Assembly: GCA_917880885.1 (NCBI GenBank)
Contig: OU862910.1
Coordinates: 17,062,710 to 17,126,709, forward strand
Source: Limnephilus marmoratus
Lineage: Eukaryota; Arthropoda; Insecta; Trichoptera; Limnephilidae
DNA length: 64,000 bases
Direction: 5' to 3'
Position numbers and translations under genes: made by a program. The notes below the pieces were generated by a model, which saw only the letters and a program-made list of their open reading frames with translations, searched no databases and was not told the DNA's origin. Positions 1-9,200 of the stretch are shown here, piece by piece. The first letter of the stretch is position 1. The number at the start of each line of letters is the position of its first letter.

Positions 1-222
1 GAATAAATAATCATGCATACTTGCAGGAATTCGTGTTTAAAACGATCTAAACTAAAATATGTGACATTAAATATATAAAAATCACACAAATCTGACAGGA
101 GTCACGTCCGTTATCTCATACTGATCCCACAAAAGATATAGAATCGCTTGGTAGATGGGATGGGTTAATAAAGCAAACATTTGTGGTTAAAGCTTGTACA
201 TGTAATCTTGTTTCTTTTTCAG

Positions 223-696
223 ACTCACATGAATACTCACACTGGTGACAAACCGTTTTCGTGTCCTTGGTGTCCAAAAAAATTTGCCGATGGTCCAAAC
301 TGCAGAATCCATAAAAAAAGAAATCACCCTGTGGAACTGGCAGAATATGAAGCTCAACATGGGATCACAAGTAGAAGTAAACACATTTATAGTTCTTATT
401 GTGTTATTTATTGATGGCTTTAAAAATGAAATAAAAAAAAAATACTTGTATACTTACTTACAATAACATCTACCTGTTACCTCCATTAGTAAGTACATCT
501 TTCATCCTAGTTCTTAAATTTTGTGTATCAATGATTAATTTAAAGCTTTTTAATTCTATTATTTGCAGAAGGTATTGAAATCATCAATATGTCAGAGCCT
601 AAGAGGGAAAGTGGAGAGCAGCTGGAAACAAATAATATGCAATTGATCAAAATATCACAGTTAACAAGTACAGCGATTGCACTGCTTACCCAATAA
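223..696 (+). CDS. ZAD-C2H2 zinc-finger gene A, last two exons (partial, 5' end outside window)
   Basis: Two exons are visible: 223-376 and 569-696. The first starts after a polypyrimidine-AG acceptor and encodes the second half of one C2H2 finger (THMNTH), a TGDKPF linker and a full finger with CPWC and a HKKRNH histidine pair. It ends in phase 1 at a GT donor (377). The second exon (after AG at 567-568) completes that codon and adds a 41-residue finger-free acidic/polar tail ending at TAA 694-696. The same exon borders, phases and CPWCPK.FAD motif occur in genes B and C of this window, so this is the 3' end of a paralogue. An AATAAA lies at 755-760. The family normally acts as nuclear DNA-binding transcription regulators; the target is unknown. 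ZAD exons are not in the window, so the ZAD label is inferred from paralogy. Confidence 0.8.
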
Positions 697-712
697 ACTG
701 TACTTGTTAACT
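659..712. repeat. Perfect 15-bp inverted repeat bracketing the stop codon of gene A
   Basis: The arms at 659-673 and 698-712 (CTGTACTTGTTAACT on the right) are exact reverse complements, with a 24-base loop that contains the last codons and the TAA stop. In RNA this would form a strong hairpin over the end of the reading frame. No comparable hairpin was seen at the ends of genes B or C. It may be chance, a small foldback insertion that supplied the present stop codon, or a 3' end element. Confidence 0.7.
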
Positions 713-1038
713 TTTTTTTCTATTTAGACTTTTTATTATTTTCAAGTTCGCTTTAATAAATTAATATATTAATACAGGTGTTCACCCCTTATTCCTCTTC
801 TATCCCTCTAAATCTAAATTATTGGTATGACAAAGTTTGTCATGTATTAATTACTATATATATTATATACTTTTATATTCATGAAAATAATGTTTAAAAT
901 CAAATAAAACCTACACAAATTATGAAAATATTTAAATTATGTATTTGGTTTTTATAGATATTTTATTTTATAAAATGAATAAACAATAAAAATCTAATAA
1001 GATTCTCGTTTTACAATGAAAATTAAGATATAAAGATT
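713..1038. other. AT-rich spacer, nothing recognised beyond a poly(A) signal
   Basis: The stretch holds the likely 3' UTR of gene A (AATAAA at 755-760) and AT-rich sequence. No ORF, repeat family or RNA gene could be recognised. It ends at the TAAAGATT target site of the following hAT element. Confidence 0.6.
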
Positions 1039-2186
1039 CAGTGGGGGCGTAAGGGGGGGCGGTCCGCCCCGAATGCCAAGCACCAAGGGTGACAACGACA
1101 ACTCACTCGTTCAGCCAAAGAATGCGCACAAAATCTACCTCTGTAAAGACATATCAATAAATAACTACCTACTCTTATATCTAGCTACTTACATACTAAT
1201 ATCATATTTTGAAACGCATCGCAATTATATTTTCTTTTTTTTTTTAATATAATTTCTAATTCCCTAAAAGAATGAATTCATGTTGAGCTTGGTCTGATCT
1301 TAATACCGCACGTAACATCGAGCGCGGTGGGAAATATTAATGTAAAATGTAGGCGTGTCCGTTAAACGACTATCAGAGACAAGATGGAATGCTCATCACG
1401 ACGCAGCTAAACCACTGAAGAATAATTTTGAGAAGCTTGTATCAACACTCGAAGAGAAATGTGATCCCACCACCGGCAAAGAAAGCGTTGAAAGAAGAGA
1501 AACAGCATCAACATTCATACCAGCTTTGTGTGACTTCAGTTTTCTACGCTATCTTTCCTTTTGGTGTGATCTGGGCTTTCATTGGAAAAGTGTATAGCTC
1601 TTAAAAATTTTCTTCCTAACCAACGCAACCAAATAGTGGAAAAAGCTATTTGCTACGCAACAAAAAAAATGTGAGGACTTATACATTCCGATTGAAGGAA
1701 AAAGAGGAAGGAGGAGATTTCGAAAACGTATGCTTGAATAATGACCCGAGACTCTTACTGTAGACTTACATTACCAGAGGAGATGCAGAGAGCGATATTA
1801 GAATGTCACGATAGATTTTACGAAGAATTAGACCATTGTTACGAGGCAATGGATTTTACTCTGGTTACTCAGCGTGTTATTCAGCCTAAAAAGTTGGTAA
1901 CATCACCAGAAGAAGATCTTCGTGGAATAGTTCCAAATCTGTTAACAATTTACGATGAATTTTCAGCCAAGGACATTGTGTAGGAGATTTTACGATTGAG
2001 ATGTCATTTGGAAGCCGCCAACAGTTCTGCCCAAGAAGCGGTTTAATGGACTACATTGGAGCTTGATTGAATATTTTAATTAAATAAAGTCTCTTAAGCA
2101 TGTTTAGTATTTGGTGTTTTATTTTAAGTAGGGGTGCTTAATACAAAACCGCCCACCGGGTGCCAATCTACCTTATGCCACCACTG
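1039..2186 (+). mobile_element. hAT-superfamily DNA transposon, internally deleted, with intact 8-bp TSD
   Basis: The element begins CAGTGGGGGCGTAAG and ends CTTATGCCACCACTG, giving short imperfect terminal inverted repeats with the CAGTGG start typical of hAT elements. It is flanked by a perfect 8-bp duplication TAAAGATT (1031-1038 and 2187-2194), the size hAT transposases make. At 1148 bp it is too short for an autonomous element. The interior keeps two pieces of a decayed transposase (separate entry). Termini are GC-rich while the middle is AT-rich. Confidence 0.88.
1350..2090 (+). pseudogene. hAT transposase remnant (ZMYM1-like / DUF4371-associated class)
   Basis: Two fragments survive. 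The first (1355-1597) has the block LSETRWNAHHDAAKPLKNN, characteristic of the central part of hAT transposases found in ZMYM1-like and THAP/52-kDa-repressor-like proteins. The second (1741-1983, other frame) resembles the later helical region (LPEEMQRAILECHDRFYEEL). A frameshift and missing sequence separate them, stop codons end both, and both the N-terminal DNA-binding region and the C-terminal dimerisation motif are absent. It cannot encode a working transposase. The family assignment is from memory of conserved blocks, not from a search. Confidence 0.7.
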
Positions 2187-2194
2187 TAAAGATT

Positions 2195-2364
2195 GATTGC
2201 TGTAATAGGTTACAGGCGGGGTGCACATTTTCAGTCATTTTGTGACTTATCTCTGATATCGGCATAATATGGAGAGGGCCGAAGTCCAGGTTTCCTGCAG
2301 AAGAAAGAAGAAGACAACAGTCAGCAAAAGTATAAGTAGAGATAAGGATTCCATTAATTTTATA
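2195..2364. other. Spacer between hAT and mariner remnants
   Basis: Short non-coding stretch that probably includes the decayed 3' end of the mariner to its right. No terminal inverted repeat was identified. Confidence 0.4.
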
Positions 2365-2841
2365 TTAGAGTAAAATGTTAATCTGTCGGGGCAAAGTCCG
2401 GAGAGTACGGTGGATGTAAAATAAAAAAAAATTTAAATCCCTTCTTTGTTGATTTGCTTCACTCAATTCGTGAGGTACCCACCTTTCAAGCTTCTTCACC
2501 TTCCCAATTTGCTTCAAGTGGATTAAAACAGTTTTATCGCTAACACCGCAGCCTGCCGCTAACTCGGACGTGGTTTGCAATGGATCCGCTTCCACAATAG
2601 CCTTCAATTCTTCATTATCAACTTTGGTCTCCGGCCGTCCACGGGGCTTGTTCTGCAGGTCGAAATTTCCAGAACGAAAACGTTGGAACCAAAAACGCAC
2701 TGTGTTTTCTTTTGCGGAACCGTCGCCATACACATCATTAATCCTTCGAGCCGTTTCTGCAGCACTGGTGCCACGGTGGAACTCGTACTCGTAAATAACG
2801 CGATATTTCAAGTTTTCCATTTTGTAAACTAAGTGACGCAA
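2365..2841 (-). pseudogene. mariner (Tc1/mariner) transposase, internally deleted
   Basis: Minus strand. About 125 residues of a mariner N-terminal DNA-binding region are intact: a helix-turn-helix with the GTSAAETARRINDVYGDG segment, the linker NKPRGRPETK, and a second HTH (SELAAGCGVSDKTVLIHLKQIGK), followed by WVPHEL. Just after SEANQQRRD the frame jumps directly into a shifted version of the HPPYSPDFAPTD block that lies near the end of mariner proteins. The catalytic core (DEKW and D34D region) is therefore deleted. The sequence resembles mariners common in moths and butterflies. Terminal repeats were not found. Confidence 0.88.
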
Positions 2842-3220
2842 AGAAAAAAAACAATCAAGGAAAAAACAAATGAAAATTTTCGAAACACAAATACATGAGT
2901 AAATAGCTGTATAAAGTTGAATTTGGAATTCCTAACCAAAGAGAAGATATTTGAGATCAAAGTTGCCAGTACGGCAAAACGCCAATTTCATATGTAAGGA
3001 AGAAATTTTCGATTACCAAAATGTATCGATTGAGGTCCCATCACTGACTGATAATATTGCCCATTTTATGATATTGCCATTTGAAAAATCTATGGATTTA
3101 TTTATTTATGTTCCCGACAGCCGACAGCCGACAGCTGGATAAAAACAATCTTCAATAATAATCAAATAGGAAATAGTGTCACGTCAAATGTCATAAACCT
3201 GTGTTATTTATTTTAAATAT
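2842..3220. other. Upstream region of gene B
   Basis: No ORF of note. A small triplet repeat built on CCGACAG lies near 3112-3135. The segment just upstream of 3221 should hold the gene B promoter, but no TATA box or clear initiator was identified. Confidence 0.4.
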
Positions 3221-6200
3221 ATGTCTATAATGGCAATGCAGAATATGCCTTCAAAAGATAGGCGATGTTTAGAAAGCCCGTGCCGACTGTGTGCTGATTT
3301 ATGCAATCGAGATATAGATCAAATATTCTCTAATGACAATAAATATTTGGTGGATTTAATCGAGAAATATTTATCAATAAAGGTGAGTGTATGAATGAAT
3401 AATAACCCGACAAATCCTTACTACTGCATACTGCGGAAAAATATACCTATTAATGATATGATTACTTATATTTTAGATTGCTATGGACGACACCTTGCCA
3501 ATTCAAGTTTGTGAGCCATGCAGAGTGAAAGTTATTTCTTTTGACGAATATGCACTCAAATGTTCCACCACGCAAATAATATTAATTTCCCAAGACAATT
3601 CCGATATCGTCAAAGCATTATTGGACAATGTTAAAATAGAATATATCCCAGATATCAAAGATGAAATTACACATGAATCTTCTTTGGAATCTGATAATGA
3701 TCCCGTTGAGAACTACAGAGCGACGCGCACCTTGAGATTGAAAAAGAAACGCAGCAAATCAATAACCCACAAAAAAAAAGTAAAAAATGAGTTTAATGAA
3801 AACATTAATACTCCAACAAAGCAGAAACGTTGCTCTGTTATAAATAAATCTTTTATAAAGTAAGTTACATATATCCATTCTTTAAATGAAGAAAGATTCT
3901 TCTTGGTTAAAAATAACTTCCACAATTTTTTTATAGTTTTGACTGTCACCTGTGCAGTGAAGAATTTTTACAATGGAACACTCTGGAGAAACATGCAAAG
4001 CTAAAACATAAAGTTAAACCCAAAGTTTTGTGTTTGTGTGGAAAATACCTTAGTTGTAATAAGACTCTATATAACCACATCAAAGTACACAACAGTAGTT
4101 CCTTCCACAAGTAAGTAAATTAATTTAGTTGGGAGTAGTAATGGTAAAAGGCCATATTCCTGAAGTCAGAATCATTAACCCGTTCCCTCTTCCCTAGGCC
4201 TTCTCTCCAGGCGACCATAATTTTACCGCTAAATAAACCAAGACTTATTTAGGTAAATATTTCCCTATCGAGTCCACGCTCTAAACACACTTTAAAATTT
4301 TTTAACCGGAATTGAAAAATATTGCGTTTTAATGTTTTTTTTTTAAATTTAAAAAACGCGAAATGTAATTTTTCAAGGACCGCCATGTTAATTACGATGA
4401 TGAAATACGCATAATTAAAAGAAAAAATCACTTTCTGTCAGACAATAATAAGTACGAATTGCAATCTTCGGAAATAATAAATAATGCGTATTAATCATTA
4501 TTTTGTTCGGTTTCATAAACACAAAAAATCACGCGAGACATTTTCCGTCGTAATTAACAACATGGCGTTCCTTGAGAAATGACATTTTGCATTTTTAAAG
4601 ATAACAAAATAATCATTAAAATGCAATATTTTTCAATTCCGGTTTCTGAATGACTTATTACTAACTGTAATCTACCTAGCACAATTTGTTTTAAAGTGTG
4701 TTTTGAGCGTGGACTCGATAGGGAAATACTTACCCTTATTTATTTACAGAATCTCATAAATGACTTTTTACCTGTGTATCTGGAACAGTGATCAGCAACC
4801 GCGGTCGGCGAGCCCATCTCTTATGGCCCGTGAGACTTTTCATACTTCTCTCTTAGCAAAATAAAATATCAATAATTTTGCAGTAAAGAATATGCAACGG
4901 TTTCTGCAAAATCTTGTAATAATGTACCTGACCGTTATGTCTCTTGGTAGTATTTTATAGCATATTTAATATGTAAAACACAGAAGTATGTAAATAATTT
5001 TTGATTTATCGTGAGCAGTCGAATATTGCTTTCCTCATTATCTCAAAACGTATTTGGAGATGTCTGAATATTCAATTGGACGATCGATTTATTAAATTAA
5101 TGTAAAAACAAAAAAGTTGTGATATTTTTACTACATCAATAAATTCAGGACAAGTTTGCACAAAAATTAATTCAGTTGCTGTGATCAGTTTCAGTCAAAA
5201 TAACTTTGAACCAATTATCTCTTCTTTTTTAGATGTGACCAGTGCAAAAACTCTTTCTTAACTGAAGAAAATTTAGAGAAACATATCCTGTCAACACATG
5301 CAAACATAACTGAACATAAATGCAAGCAGTGTCAAAAGACTTTTACTAAAGCTTTTATATTGAGAAAGCATGCAAAGACTCATGTGCCTAAAGAAATGAG
5401 GTATAAATTAATGTGTGACATCTGCGGGGCAAAGTATGTAAAATGATAATATTTTTTTTATTTCGGAGCAAACTCTCATTCCTCATTTAATGATTTCACT
5501 ATGTTTGTAATAATAAACCATTTGTTCATAGGTTTGGATCCAAATACGCTGTGCGAATTCATATCTCAACTATCCACAATAAAGAAAGACCCTTTGTTTG
5601 TGATATTTGCGGTCATACATCAGCCACAAAAGGAAATATGAAAACTCACAGATTTCTCCATGGCAGCGAAAGACCACACCATTGTCCACACTGTCCCAAA
5701 ACGTAAGTAGATGAAAATATTCACATTTAAAAAAAAAATTATTTAAGTAGTGCAAGTCAAATTTTACTTATTAAAAGAAAATAAATTAGTTTACATCACT
5801 TTTTTTTTTTTTTTTATATTATATTTTATACTATCAACATGTTTCGTGAACCATGTTCACTTCTTCAGGAATAAAAGTATACTAAAGTTAAAAAATTAAT
5901 TATAGATTACATATGGAGAGAAGAAATTGAAGGAGGGGGAATGGTTGACAATAACGGGAGTTTCGGAGAATTGGGGATTACCAAGCTATTAGAAGTAAAA
6001 GGCCGGTTAAGTGGGAAGATATTTAAAACAGGGTTAACAAAAATTTTTTTGCTTATTAATTATGTCAGCTTTGGAATTAACATTTTTTCTTATTTCTAAA
6101 ATTTCTAAATTATTGATTTGCGATGTTTTATATCCTGTATGTAATATTTGAAGACCTGAATTTATGTCAAAGCTATGATCATATTTTAATAAATGGTCTG

Positions 6201-9200
6201 CGAACTCAGAATCGCTATTGCCATTTAGTGCTCTGAGGTGCTCTTTAACCCTAATCTCAAAGTTTCTATAAGTTCTACCTATATAAAACGAACTACAATC
6301 ATTACAATTGAGTTTGTAAACCCAAATGCAAATTTTACCATGACAGGATTTTACCTCGATATCTCCATACCCATAGCCTACAGGCCACTGTTTATAACCA
6401 CAACAAAAGGTCAATAATAAATGTTAAAGAGAGTTCTGCACATGCGGGGGACTCTAATTGTAATTTTGTAAAATAATCAGTAATAGCTATTCCATATATT
6501 TTTCAGCATTGTAAAAGTGAGATATGTATATGTTTTTAGATTTAAACAAAATAAGCAACTGAAGTTGCATGTTGATGTCCATAATGGAGTAACTTATCAG
6601 TGTGCAAAGTGTCCTTCATCATTCTCATCAGCCAAAACTCTACGTGAACACATGAATGTCCATACAGATGTTTGCAGGTTTACTTGCAGCTTCTGCAATA
6701 AGGGATTTAAATGGAGACGGTCAATCGAGGTACTTGTGTTTCTTATTTAATGTTATCCTGACGACCTCCGTAGCCCAGTGGGTAAGACTCTTGACTCACA
6801 ATCCGGAGGTCGCGGGTTCGAACCCGGCATGCGCAAATAAATTTTATTTGATTAATTTGTGTTATTTCACAATTAATTCATTTAAAATAATATATTGTAT
6901 ATTTGCGGCATGTTCCAGAGTGGAAGATACTATCAGTATCGCCCTGGTGTAAGACCACCATTCAGAATTGAAACGTTGCTTGAAAATGGCTTTAGCCGTG
7001 TTTGGTGACCAGATCTGAATAGCCAGGTACTTCCCAACCTTCCTCTTCCCCACCTCCTTCCCCTCCCCACTACCTTCAGCCTCACAACATACCCCAATTG
7101 GGGATGCCATAGTCTCACTGGCTCCAGACGGGAGCAGTTGAGATTCTTGTGCGGTATTAACTGTAAAAAAAAAAAAAATCTACGAGTATATATATGTATA
7201 TTTTCATGAATTAAGATGGCTCCCGTTTGACAGTTTTTGCATCATTTTAAAAGAAGTGTTGGCTGATGCCCATTACGTTGTTTTACTTGAAAATATATAA
7301 TTATCTCATAGTAAACATTTATTTTCAAAGCTTTAATTGGTTCCTCTATAACATGGGTCGGCAACCTTTTGTTGTAAAAGGGTCAAATCTTTTATGTGGA
7401 GATTAGTGCGGGCCGCACTTGGGTCACATGTAATTACAGTATTCCTGTTATTTGGTGACTTAACAGGGATGCCCGGGTTCATGGTGTGATTGTTTGTTTC
7501 ATTGGCGGTGGATGCGTCTGCCCACCTGTTGCATGGCGGGCCGTATCGAGAGAGACTGGTTGAGGGAGACTTTTCACCTTTCCAGCCGGACTCTCTCAAC
7601 TCATTGCCTTGTACTGCAGTTGGAAGGATTGATTCATGCATCCATCACTCCGGGACACACTGACACCCAGATTCCGATCCACCCCCATACCTTTTTCCAT
7701 CCCAGAACTTCCTATCCTTCCCATCCTCAAAACGACCCTGCACACGGCATCCCACAGGGCTTCCTGTGTGGTGCTATTGTAAAAAAATCTACAATATTTG
7801 TGTACAAATATTTTAGCTTTAAAAATAAAACGCTTATTGTATATTTTTACGACATTTATTGTAGTTAAGAGGGCATTACCAGAGAAAGCCGGAAATACGT
7901 CATTTTCAAAAAAGTTTTTAGACGTATTGACTCTTTTCCACAAAAAATTATAAATGGATTTCGAAAGATTGTTCTTTTATCTAGTGAAGTTATGTAATAA
8001 ATTTTTAGATTTTTTTTTAATTTTTAGTATAATAAGGTTATTCCATAGGTCGTTGGCAGATTTGTTAAATTTTCAAAAAAGTTTTTGTATTATACCACAC
8101 CCATTTCAAATAATGTAATCATGCAGTAAAATAAATCAATACATTATCTAGCAGAGTTATGTATTAGAATTTTAATTTTAGTTTCAATAAAATCATTAAA
8201 AAATATGTACGTACATGTGTTTCTTGACGAAAATTGGTCCATTTGTGTATTTATTTGCGCACTTACAAACTAATATATTTCAGATTTTTTTAACATTCTT
8301 ATTAAATTTAGACATTATTGAAAAATGATAAATACTTATAATCAAAAAATAACTACAAAAAGTACACTATTTTAATAGTTTTATCATCACGCCTTTCAGC
8401 ATTTTTGGATGAAGGTATAAATTAAAGCTAATTTGGATTGAAATAAATACGATATTGAGTTATAATTTTAAAAAGCTGGTACGGAGAATAATTAATCTTT
8501 CTCATTGTAACCGCCCTGCACGATCGGAAGAACAACTTTCGACGAAATGTGGATTTTCGTCCGCTGGCTGGTTAAACGCTCTTAATAAAATCAAATAGAT
8601 TTTTGTGGTTGTATTTGACTTGCAAGTTTTCTTATATTAGCTTGCATTTTTGAAGTAGTCGCGTAGAATTACGTCTAAATGTGAATCCGATAACCGAGAA
8701 CATTGTTTGCTTTCTCGATAATTCAGAATTGAAAAAGCTTGCTCACAAATGGTATGTACTACCAAACATAGTAATTATTTGCTCAGCAAACCACTTTAAC
8801 TCTTGTAGTTTTCAGAAGGCAAACCCCCATAGTAATCCACCAAGTTTTTCCTTTAAAAGCCATTTTAAGTGTGGTATCATTTTGTAAACCTATCACGTTG
8901 ATTTGCAAATCGTTCCCCCTTCGCTCCATTTTTCGCTCCCTTTACTGTGTGGTGTATGATATCGTCTGTCATATGCATTGCGGCGAGAATCTTGCAGGCC
9001 GCACCAAGACGCCTCGCGGGCCGCAGGATGCGGACCCATTCTCTATAAGATTGTTAAATGCAGTTTGCATTCATATGATGGGTGCTATGCAGTGCCCTTA
9101 ACCTGTTGGCCACAAACCCCGGCAGCCTGCCGGTTGTTTTTTTTTTTTTTTTACAAGAATACCGCACAAGAGTCCCAACTGCTCCCGTCTGGAGCCAGTG

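Noticed and set aside
2570..2832. Plus-strand frames of 74 and 85 codons
   Set aside because: Antisense to the mariner transposase N-terminus.
4794..4860. CAGTGATCAGCAACCGCGG as a hAT terminus
   Set aside because: No matching inverted end or target duplication found; possibly a truncated end.
6760..6836. tRNA gene with A and B boxes
   Set aside because: The sequence continues into a repeated body with poly(A), recurs at 45670, and the anticodon stem does not pair properly; it is the head of a SINE.
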